The notes beneath the pieces are model-generated. The model saw only the letters and a program-made list of their open reading frames with translations. It ran no database searches and was not told the origin of the DNA. From an uncultured Moraxellaceae bacterium (lineage in GTDB: Bacteria > Pseudomonadota > Gammaproteobacteria > Pseudomonadales > Moraxellaceae), in assembly GCA_937952925.1 (NCBI GenBank), contig CALFYA010000396.1, positions 1-5,537 of the forward strand: a stretch of 5,537 bases of DNA, given 5' to 3'. The translations under genes and the position numbers were made by a program. Positions 1-5,516 of this stretch are shown here, piece by piece. The stretch's first letter is position 1; every line of letters begins with the position of its first letter.

Positions 1-863
1 AAATCAAGGTTATGAATTATTATTTTTTCGGTTTCGAAAAAATGATTTTTTGATATTATTTTTTTGATTAGGGCGCCATTCATTTTATTCCCAGAAAAAC
101 GAATTCTTTTTTCAAAAGAAAAAGATAAAATTGAATCGAAAACGAGATCTAAATCAAGACTAATAAGTTTTTTTAATTCATTTTTATCAAAACTTCCCAT
201 TATTTCAAGGCTTGATATATGAGGGGTATCATTGTTGAAATTAAAACTTATGTCTAATCTAGCAGGACTGTCTTTTTTTAACAGGAGGATGAATGATTTT
301 GGGTCAAGTTTAGATGGGTAAGATATCCTGCATGTTAAGTTTGGATACTCAAAAAAGATAGCTCCAACTTTAAAAAAAGTTATATAGTACCAGTCTATAC
401 TAGCAACAGAATAACCATCCTTCCAAATTTCTTCATTACAAACAAAATCGTTTGCAACGTATATACTCATTCCAGTATACGGTAAACCATCAACGATCAG
501 ACAAAGACCATCAATTGTCATACCATCTTTGTAGTATGGGTGATTACGAGTGCCCCAATCCGTCAAAGCGCTATAGTCCTCCATATTAAAGCCAGTGATA
601 TCAATGATCGGTGGGTCTACGATCTCGTATACTTGGCAGCAAGTACAAAACTCTTCTGGAAAGTAACGGCTCATCACTTGACCGGCTTCAACTCGCCAAA
701 TCTCAACGCGGCGTTGAGTGACAATATCGTACAGGTAGCCATCAAACACATCTCCCTGCCAGTACCACAGCTCATCCCTCCACTCCAAAGCCGACTTGGG
801 GATTCTGGGCAAGCAGATTGGTTGGTTGAGGCTAGTTGGTGAAGGCATTTGCAAGTTCAGCAT
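1..863 (-). CDS. YwqK/MORN-like repeat protein, C-terminus cut by window edge
   Basis: The minus strand is open for 287 codons from the ATG at 863 to the left edge with no stop, so the gene is partial at its 3' end. Two stretches resemble the YwqK/MORN_2 repeat (aromatic-x-x-x-G-x-x-[FY]-[DT]-G-x-x-Y, then a charged strand ending in a Gly turn). One is near residues 32-68 (LWYWQGDVFDGYLYD) and the other near 120-150 (DGLPYTGMSIY, then EEIWKDG). Proteins with this repeat are often annotated as YwqK-family antitoxins or immunity proteins; that role here is inference. Residues ~155-287 are rich in Lys, Ile, Phe and Asn, match nothing I recognise, and are coded by clearly more AT-rich DNA than the first half, suggesting a mosaic gene. 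There is no signal peptide or membrane segment. The start is uncertain: the ATG at 863 has no good Shine-Dalgarno, the ATG at 848 is an alternative, and the frame stays open upstream to about 956. Confidence 0.6.
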   Translation of the reverse strand, partial: MLNLQMPSPTSLNQPICLPRIPKSALEWRDELWYWQGDVFDGYLYDIVTQRRVEIWRVEAGQVMSRYFPEEFCTCCQVYEIVDPPIIDITGFNMEDYSALTDWGTRNHPYYKDGMTIDGLCLIVDGLPYTGMSIYVANDFVCNEEIWKDGYSVASIDWYYITFFKVGAIFFEYPNLTCRISYPSKLDPKSFILLLKKDSPARLDISFNFNNDTPHISSLEIMGSFDKNELKKLISLDLDLVFDSILSFSFEKRIRFSGNKMNGALIKKIISKNHFFETEKIIIHNLD

Positions 864-1223
864 GATGTGATCTATCCATGTAAAAAATAGGCGTTCATAT
901 ATCAACGCGAGGATACAATATTGCCATCGTGGAGAGATGTGTATCAAACAAACCAGTCAACAACACAACCATGCGCCACCTTGCATATCGTGACAATCAT
1001 CTGATCTGGTCTATCCACTAGAGTTGATGCGACTGGACTAAATTTGCTCTCGTTGTCGATCTACACAACACACGGGTTTTGCGTTTGGTATGGTTCAAAT
1101 GATAGCGCTTTTTGGCTCTTTTTTTAAGATTAAAATTTTTTGCTTTTGGGCTTTTAATACTTTTAAAGCTTTTAAGAGCTTTTAGACCGTTGTAAGGTCA
1201 TGATAATGAAAACGAAAAAACGA
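864..1223. other. Non-coding origin-proximal region
   Basis: I see no convincing gene in these 360 bases. The only long frame on the right side (minus strand, 1172-1423) is an artefact, because it translates the iterons into a repeated peptide. The left part has a small inverted repeat, GCGTT at 891-895 and AACGC at 904-908, and two similar TCTATCCA motifs near 869-879 and 1007-1019. The second (CTATCCACT, 1011-1019) matches 7 of 9 positions of the DnaA box TTATCCACA, which is weak evidence. The right part becomes strongly AT-rich next to the iterons. The overall position, between a divergent gene and the iterons, fits the upstream half of a plasmid origin. Confidence 0.5.
1107..1184. other. 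AT-rich phased T-tract segment, candidate unwinding/bent DNA
   Basis: This segment is made almost entirely of T-runs and A-runs. In its right half CTTTT recurs with its C at 1143, 1151, 1160, 1169 and 1179, a spacing of 8-10 bp close to one helical turn. T-tracts phased like this give intrinsically curved DNA, and an AT-rich block beside iterons is the usual place for origin melting in Rep_3 plasmids. The phasing is seen directly; the role as a DNA unwinding element is inferred from its place next to the iterons. Confidence 0.5.
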
Positions 1224-1330
1224 AATATAGCCACGTTTTCCTCGCAATATAGCCACGTTTTCCCCGCAATATAGCCACGTTTTCCCCGCAATACAGCCAC
1301 GTTTTCCCTGCAAATAGCCACGTCATCCAA
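1224..1330 (+). repeat. Tandem 22-bp iterons (four full, one diverged)
   Basis: Four head-to-tail copies of 22 bp start at 1224, 1246, 1268 and 1290, all sharing the core ATAGCCACGTTTTCC (ATA becomes ACA in the fourth). Copies 2 and 3 are identical; copy 1 ends CCTCGC and copy 4 ends CCCTGC. A fifth copy from 1312 keeps ATAGCCACGT but is one base shorter at its left end and diverges after that (CATCC in place of TTTCC). Repeats of this period directly upstream of a Rep_3 gene are initiator-binding iterons. They set the origin of replication and, by titration and handcuffing, copy number and incompatibility. The core resembles the CCACGTTTACC-type iterons of Acinetobacter plasmids as I remember them. 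Confidence 0.92.
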
Positions 1331-1333
1331 CAG

Positions 1334-1372
1334 TTGTGTTTTAAACACGTCATCTGATAACGTGGCTATATC
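1334..1372 (+). promoter_or_regulatory. Likely rep promoter with inverted iteron operator
   Basis: An inverted copy of the iteron core lies at 1357-1371; its reverse complement reads ATATAGCCACGTTAT. It overlaps a possible -10 element (GATAAC, 1356-1361) set 16 bp after a possible -35 (TTGTGT, 1334-1339). Rep_3 proteins commonly repress their own gene by binding an inverted iteron at the promoter, so this is a plausible autoregulatory operator. A separate near-perfect palindrome, GTGTTTTAAACAC (1336-1348), sits in the spacer. The inverted iteron is clear; the exact promoter elements are tentative. Confidence 0.55.
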
Positions 1373-1391
1373 AAAATGGGGGATTTGGGTG

Positions 1392-2294
1392 ATGCAAAAA
1401 AAGGAACTGGTGGTCAAAGACAATGCCCTCGTCGATGCCAGTTATAACCTTGATCTGGTCGAACAGCGCCTGATCTTGTTGGCGATCATCGAAGCGCGAG
1501 AAACCGGCCAAGGCATCCAGCCAGAAAGCTTGCTACAGGTGCATGCCAGCAGCTACATCAATCAGTTTGATGTAGATCGCAGTAGCGCCTATGAAGCGCT
1601 GCAAAACGCCAGCAAATCGCTGTTTCACCGTTATGTGACCTATCACGATATCAATCCCAAAACAGGCAAAAAGCGCACCTTCCATGTGCGCTGGGTCGAT
1701 AAAATTGGCTATGAGTCGCAAAGTGGTCTGGTCTTTCTCCGGTTTTCTCAAGATGTCGTTCCCCTCATCACTCGACTTGAAGAAAATTTCACCAGTTATG
1801 AGTTGCAACAGGTCTCAAAACTCACCAGTGCCTATGCGATTCGTTTGTATGAGCTGCTGATCAAGTGGCGCAGTGTGGGCGTGACGCCTTTTTTTGATTT
1901 GGATAGCTTTCGTCTCAAACTGGGCTTGGAGCCGCATGAGCATTTGCGGATGTCACACTTCAAATCGAGAGTGTTGGATTTCTCCGTTGATCAGATTAAT
2001 CAATTTACTGATATTACGGTGAGCTATACCCAGCATAAATCGGGACGGAATATCAGTGGTTTTACCTTTAGCTTTAAACAAAAACGTGAAAAAACCAAAG
2101 CGGTCAATCCCATCGTCAAACCCACAACCCCAGCGGTTGCAGCGCGTCGAGTGGTGTTTCAGGGCATTGAAGCGGAGCTATTTAAGAAAATTAAGCGGTT
2201 ATATCCCTCGGTCACACCAGCAGACTTGCAAGCACAGGCCGATGATCGCCATCAAGATGTGGTGATGATCATGCAAGAGTTGCTGTCTAGATAA
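1392..2294 (+). CDS. Rep_3 family plasmid replication initiator (RepB/RepM type)
   Basis: This 300-residue protein is the plasmid replication initiator: it binds the upstream iterons, melts the origin and recruits host replication proteins. Its N-terminus (KKELVVKDNALVDASY, then LDLVEQRLILLAI, residues ~19-31) is characteristic of Rep_3 initiators from Acinetobacter-like plasmids. Two winged-helix domains are expected at about residues 8-125 and 132-228. The second contains the typical FTSYELQQVSKLTSAYAIRL helix region (133-152) and the FKSRVLDFSVDQIN segment with KSGRNISGFTF. A basic linker (~229-253) and a short helical C-terminal tail follow. The frame is open to a GTG at 1362, but that codon lies inside the inverted iteron. 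The ATG at 1392 has a purine-rich GGGGGA (1378-1383) 8 nt upstream and gives the usual family N-terminus, so I chose it. Length is normal and the gene looks intact. Confidence 0.93.
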   Translation: MQKKELVVKDNALVDASYNLDLVEQRLILLAIIEARETGQGIQPESLLQVHASSYINQFDVDRSSAYEALQNASKSLFHRYVTYHDINPKTGKKRTFHVRWVDKIGYESQSGLVFLRFSQDVVPLITRLEENFTSYELQQVSKLTSAYAIRLYELLIKWRSVGVTPFFDLDSFRLKLGLEPHEHLRMSHFKSRVLDFSVDQINQFTDITVSYTQHKSGRNISGFTFSFKQKREKTKAVNPIVKPTTPAVAARRVVFQGIEAELFKKIKRLYPSVTPADLQAQADDRHQDVVMIMQELLSR

Positions 2295-2329
2295 AATATT
2301 GTTTTTATTGTTTTTTATCTCAAAGTGAT

Positions 2330-2347
2330 CACGTTTTCCTTGCGATA
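2330..2347 (+). repeat. Orphan iteron-like copy downstream of rep
   Basis: The stretch starting CACGTTTTCCT matches 16 of 18 bases of the first iteron upstream of rep (CACGTTTTCCTCGCAATA), differing only at two positions. It stands alone, about 35 bp after the rep stop codon and in the same orientation as the main array. Its left edge overlaps the palindrome GTGATCAC (2325-2332). It could be an additional Rep-binding site; the function is inference from sequence likeness. Confidence 0.7.
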
Positions 2348-2374
2348 ATATATATAATTTATATTATATAAAAA
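2345..2374. repeat. All-A/T inverted repeat next to the orphan iteron
   Basis: This block contains only A and T. TATATAAT at 2351-2358 pairs with ATTATATA at 2363-2370 around a 4-nt loop. With no G or C in the stem and only a short A-run after it, it is a poor intrinsic terminator. Directly beside an iteron-like site it could be an easily melted element. It is the only candidate structure for ending rep transcription in the gap. Confidence 0.45.
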
Positions 2375-2483
2375 TTCAAGGATTTGGGGCTGATCACACG
2401 GATAAACCTATTGAGATTGATGCAATGTCAACCACTTGCCAAAGGCTAAAATGCGAGCATCACAAAAAAACATCGGTACGACG

Positions 2484-2530
2484 ATCTGTAGGATGCTAAG
2501 GTACACGCCATCTGTCAGGGGATACTAAGG
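2484..2530 (+). repeat. Imperfect direct repeat in aldolase-gene leader
   Basis: ATCTGTAGGATGCTAAGG (2484-2501) is followed by a second version at 2510-2530 reading ATCTGT, then CAGGGGATACTAAGG. Apart from a 3-nt insertion and one or two substitutions the two are the same, and the CTAAGG of the second forms part of the Shine-Dalgarno of the downstream gene. It may be a small tandem duplication of the ribosome-binding leader. No convincing -35/-10 pair is visible in the 241-bp gap; TAAAAT at 2447-2452 is the best -10-like hexamer but lacks a partner. Confidence 0.5.
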
Positions 2531-2532
2531 AG
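2527..2532 (+). promoter_or_regulatory. Shine-Dalgarno of the aldolase-family gene
   Basis: AAGGAG is a near-consensus ribosome-binding site. Its 6-nt spacing to the ATG at 2539, against 3 nt to the adjacent ATG at 2536, decides the start in favour of the second ATG. Confidence 0.7.
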
Positions 2533-2538
2533 TCAATG

Positions 2539-3291
2539 ATGACCGAATCTGTACAACATTTGGTATCGGCAGAGGAGTGGAAAACCCGTGTCGATCTGGC
2601 CGCAGCCTACCGATTGGTGGCCTTATATGGTTGGGATGATCTGATTTTTACCCATATTACTGCCAAGATCCCCAATACCGAACATTTTTTGATTAATCCT
2701 TATGGCATGATGTTTGAGGAAATCACCGCGTCGTCCTTGGTCAAGATTAACTTGGCTGGTGAGAAAGTGATGGATTCACCGTATCCGATTAATCCAGCCG
2801 GTTTTACCATCCATAGCTGTATTCATGCTGCCCGTGAGGATGCGGTGTGTGTGATGCATACCCATTCGATGAATGGGGTGGCGGTTTCTGCGCAAGAAAA
2901 TGGCGTACTGCCACTATCACAGCAAGCGTATTTTGTGTTGTCATCGTTGGCCTATCATGATTATGAGGGTGTGGCATTATCTGAAGATGAAAAGCCACGT
3001 CTGGTGGCTGATCTGGGTGATAAAAACTTTTTTATGCTACGTAACCACGGATTACTGACTGTGGGCAAATCGGTGGGTGAAGCGTTTTTGGCGATGTATA
3101 TTTTTGAGGCGGCCTGTATGGTGCAAGTCCGCGCCCAAGCGGGTGGTGGGGCACTACGGCATATTCCCGATCAGATTTTGGCGATGGCGTCTGCGCAAAT
3201 GGCACAAGTCACATTGGGGATGGGGGGCGCGATGGCGTGGCCTGCGTTATTGCGCAAATTGGATCGTCAAAACGCCGGTTATGCCGTGTAG
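2539..3291 (+). CDS. Class II aldolase/adducin family protein
   Basis: The 250-residue protein has the class II aldolase/adducin fold, a cytosolic metal-binding domain used by sugar-phosphate aldolases, epimerases and adducin-like relatives. The motifs are in family order: GWDDLIFTHITAKIP (~31-45), a substrate-loop-like NPYGMMFEEI (~53-62), the metal pair MHTHS (His107 and His109), and LRNHGLL with the third metal His170. Aligned on L-fuculose-phosphate aldolase, the catalytic Glu sits 19 residues before the first metal His; here that place is Gly88 (NPAGF), so this belongs to the subgroup lacking the aldolase Glu and the substrate is unknown. Two ATGs occur in a row at 2536 and 2539. The AAGGAG at 2527-2532 sits 6 nt before the second and only 3 before the first, so I prefer 2539. 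The gene converges on the kinase gene and overlaps its end by 13 bp. There is no operon partner. Confidence 0.9.
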   Translation: MTESVQHLVSAEEWKTRVDLAAAYRLVALYGWDDLIFTHITAKIPNTEHFLINPYGMMFEEITASSLVKINLAGEKVMDSPYPINPAGFTIHSCIHAAREDAVCVMHTHSMNGVAVSAQENGVLPLSQQAYFVLSSLAYHDYEGVALSEDEKPRLVADLGDKNFFMLRNHGLLTVGKSVGEAFLAMYIFEAACMVQVRAQAGGGALRHIPDQILAMASAQMAQVTLGMGGAMAWPALLRKLDRQNAGYAV

Positions 3292-4671
3292 GCTGTCGGT
3301 GAGAGGGCTGGAAAGCGAATACAAAAGCTACAGCCCTGCCCTTGATCGCCATCTTGGATCTCGATACTGGCCTGATGCTGCTGGATGATCTGCCACACAA
3401 TCGATAAGCCTAGACCGCTACCGGTCGAGGGGGCGTTGGAGAGCCGATAAAAGCGGTCAAATACTTTGCTGCGTTCATCTCGCGGAATACCAACCCCCTG
3501 ATCGGTCATGCGAAAGGTGATGTGTGTGGCGTCTTGCTGAATCTGCATCCACATGTGTTGGCTATCACCACGGTAACGGATAGCGTTGTCGAGTAGGTTG
3601 CGGATCACAATTTCAAGATGGTCGGGATTGCCCAACAGCGCTGCATCCGCAAGCTCAGTGTGTAGCACCAGCTGCAACTGCTGTAGCCGAAACCGATATT
3701 GTGTGATCACCCGCTGGGCAATTTCAGCGAGATTGCAGCGTTCAAGTGCTTGGCGTTGGGTGGGATGGTTGGGATCAACACGCGACAGCACCAATAATTG
3801 TTCCATCAGACGACTACAGCGATCGACACCGGTTTGAATATCGCCAATCGCTTCTTGTGCTTCGGCGGCGTCACGAGCGCCTTGCAACACTTGTGTGTAG
3901 GCGAATGACCGCAAGCGGCGTGCGCAATTCATGTGCCGCATTGGCGGTAAACCGTTTTTCTCGTTCAAAGGACTCGCGAATTTGCTCAAGCAAATGGTTG
4001 AGTGCTTCAACCAGCGGTAGCACTTCGGTGGGGACGTGGGTGAGTGCAATCGGTTGCAGTGCATCGCTCGACTGTGCATGGATCTGTTCGGTCACATGCA
4101 CCAACGGCCGCAAGCTGATCCGTACCAAGATCATGATCAATCCTGCCAAAATTGGCATAAACAACACGGCAATACTAATCAGGTGTAAACCTGTTTCATG
4201 AAAAATCTGTTGGCGGATATGGTCTTGTTCGGCAATATGAATTTGATAATCCCCTGCTTGATCGGCCACTTGTAAGGTGCGATAGCGTTGACCATTGAGG
4301 TCGATCCAACCATAAGGATGTTTGGATGGACGCTGATTGGGTTGGGCAATGACGGGCTGTTGGCCGAGGCCAACCGAATGATAAATCAATTGACCATCTT
4401 GTCGCCAAATTTGAAAAATGATCCGTTCGTTGTGTTGACCTTGTGCAATTTCGGGATAGGGCGAATGCTGGGCATTGAGCTGACCGAGACGAATCGACAG
4501 TAACGCATGGGCAGTCTCGGCTAAGGACTCATCAAAAATCTCTTGCAGCTCATGCTTGATCATCAGATAAATGCTGACAGAGCTGGCCGTCCACATCGCC
4601 AGTGTGGCGCTGATCAGGACAATCAATAGCCGTCCGCTTAACGAACCCCACACTTGCCGAACGGGAGTCAT
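3279..4671 (-). pseudogene. QseC/PmrB-type sensor histidine kinase, frameshifted
   Basis: This is a membrane sensor kinase that would phosphorylate the regulator encoded just upstream. The first frame (ATG 4671 to TGA 3871) gives 266 residues: TM1 ~13-37, a periplasmic sensor region ~38-160, TM2 ~162-184, HAMP ~185-237, and the H-box AAHELRTPLAVIR with phosphoacceptor His247. It then runs into a wrong ending (SVARRS). The rest continues in another frame to a TAA at 3279. It carries the N-box RNLLDNAIRY, G1 DQGVGIP, F-box FDRFYR and G2 GSGLGLSIV, so the catalytic domain is otherwise intact. Restoring one AC unit in the ACACAC tract (GT tract at 3893-3898 on the plus strand) rejoins the frames as IRLHTQVLQGA and gives 464 residues, normal for the family (QseC ~450). 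As sequenced, the ATPase domain cannot be made with the H-box. It may be a true mutation or a sequencing error. The start overlaps the regulator stop as ATGA, so translation is coupled. Confidence 0.88.
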
Positions 4672-5339
4672 GCCATGCTTCCAACCTTGTCGATGGTATA
4701 TCCTACCGCGTGTACGGTACGAATCAGTGTTTTCCCCAGTTTTTTACGCAAATGGTGAATATGAACTTCGACACTGTTGCTGCTGATTTCATCAGCATAT
4801 TGATACAGGGCGTTTTCGATTTGCCCACGACTGACCACCTGACCGCGACGATCCAGCAAAAATTGCAAAATCAAAAATTCTCGACTGGTCAATGTCATCG
4901 CAACGCCACTTAAACTGACTTGGCGGCTGTAGCAATTGACCACCAATTCGCCATGAACGAGTTCTTGTTGGACACGGCCAAATGCGCGACGTGTCACCGC
5001 ATCGACACGGGCAATTACTTCATATAAATCATATGGTTTAATCACAAAATCATCCGCACCGGCTTGTAAGCCTTCAATCCGATCTTGCACTTGATCACGA
5101 GCGGTGAGGATGATCACCGGAGTCATGCTACGCTGCTGGCGCAAGCGTCTGAGCACTTGCATCCCATCGCCATCGGGTAAGCCCAAGTCGAGCAAAATCA
5201 CATCGTATTCATAGGCTGCCAAAAAGCCATCGACCTGCAGACGGGTATGTACCACATCTACCACAAATTGTGCTTGCTCAAGTCCAATCCGTGTGGCTTT
5301 GGCAAGTAACACATCATCTTCAATCAACAATACACGCAT
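4668..5339 (-). CDS. OmpR/PhoB-family response regulator (QseB/PmrA-like)
   Basis: This 223-residue, full-length cytosolic regulator is the DNA-binding half of the two-component system. The receiver domain (~1-115) has the acidic pocket EDD at residues 7-9, phosphoacceptor Asp51 in LLDLGLPDGDG, Thr79 in ILTARD, and Lys101 in IKPYD. The winged-helix output domain (~125-220) carries LTSREFLILQFLL, the recognition-helix region SSNSVEVHIHHLRKKLG and the wing IRTVHAVGYTID. These features fit the QseB/PmrA/TctD branch. The start at 5339 is supported by AAAGGGGAT (5353-5346) 6 nt upstream. It comes first in the operon, and its stop overlaps the kinase ATG by four bases. The CTTAAG-N5-CTTAAG site in the leader suggests autoregulation. 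All key residues are present, so it may still act, for example phosphorylated by another kinase or by acetyl phosphate. Confidence 0.95.
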   Translation of the reverse strand: MRVLLIEDDVLLAKATRIGLEQAQFVVDVVHTRLQVDGFLAAYEYDVILLDLGLPDGDGMQVLRRLRQQRSMTPVIILTARDQVQDRIEGLQAGADDFVIKPYDLYEVIARVDAVTRRAFGRVQQELVHGELVVNCYSRQVSLSGVAMTLTSREFLILQFLLDRRGQVVSRGQIENALYQYADEISSNSVEVHIHHLRKKLGKTLIRTVHAVGYTIDKVGSMA

Positions 5340-5345
5340 GTTTCA

Positions 5346-5353
5346 TCCCCTTT
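5346..5353 (-). promoter_or_regulatory. Shine-Dalgarno of the response regulator gene
   Basis: On the minus strand the sequence reads AAAGGGGA, 6 nt before the ATG at 5339. It supports that start, since no other in-frame start lies near; the ATG at 5346-5344 is out of frame. Confidence 0.7.
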
Positions 5354-5385
5354 GGAGTTCAATGAGGATATTCAAGCAAATTGTG

Positions 5386-5402
5386 CTTAAGACCAGCTTA
5401 AG
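5386..5402 (-). promoter_or_regulatory. CTTAAG-N5-CTTAAG direct repeat, PmrA/QseB-like operator
   Basis: CTTAAG at 5386-5391 and again at 5397-5402, separated by ACCAG, form a perfect 11-bp-phased direct repeat 47 bp upstream of the regulator start. PmrA-type regulators bind (C/T)TTAA(G/T)-N5-(C/T)TTAA(G/T) as a head-to-tail dimer, and QseB binds a similar CTTAA repeat, so this is a strong candidate for binding by the regulator encoded just downstream. Such boxes often overlap or replace the -35; a weak -10-like TATCCT (minus strand, 5370-5365) follows 15 nt after the nearer hexamer. Each hexamer is its own reverse complement, so orientation cannot be read from the site. Confidence 0.75.
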
Positions 5403-5484
5403 ACCCACCCCCTAGACTGATGTGATAAATCGATTTTGGAATGCGTTCGATGAAGATTGCGCACTATGTCATCGGCTTGAGTAC

Positions 5485-5516
5485 ATAGGTATCTACACAA
5501 CTCATGAGTAACCTAT
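5485..5516. repeat. Weak inverted repeat at right edge
   Basis: ATAGGT (5485-5490) pairs with ACCTAT (5511-5516) across a 20-nt loop that itself contains the palindrome CTCATGAG (5501-5508). No U-run follows on either strand, so it is not a typical terminator. It could be an operator or chance. Nothing else gene-like is seen between 5403 and the window end on either strand. Confidence 0.25.

Noticed and set aside
234..261. Possible Xer (pdif-like) site around TTATGTCTAAT
   Set aside because: The XerD-like half matches 9 of 11 bases as I recall the consensus, but the XerC half matches about 5 of 11 and the site lies inside a coding frame.
540..842. Plus-strand 100-residue open frame
   Set aside because: It lies antisense to the longer, clean minus-strand frame that shows YwqK-like motifs, starts with a poor GTG and resembles no known protein.
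1224..1330. CRISPR array
   Set aside because: The 22-bp units abut each other with no unique spacers; they are iterons.
1362..1391. Upstream GTG start giving a 310-residue Rep
   Set aside because: The GTG is part of the inverted iteron and lacks a ribosome-binding site; the ATG at 1392 has a purine-rich site and the family-like N-terminus.
1172..1423. Minus-strand 83-residue open frame over the iterons
   Set aside because: Its peptide repeats (ENVA, GKRGYIAG) are only the translation of the iterons, and it crosses the rep start.
2295..2320. Possible rho-independent terminator after rep
   Set aside because: The T-rich stretch has no GC-containing stem before it.
3586..4201. Plus-strand open frames opposite the kinase gene (3586-3837, 3746-4201)
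   Set aside because: They are shadows of the kinase coding frame, with Arg/Ser-rich low-complexity translations and no family resemblance.
5450..5488. Short plus-strand frame of 12 codons (MKIAHYVIGLST)
   Set aside because: It has no ribosome-binding site and is too short to support without homologues.
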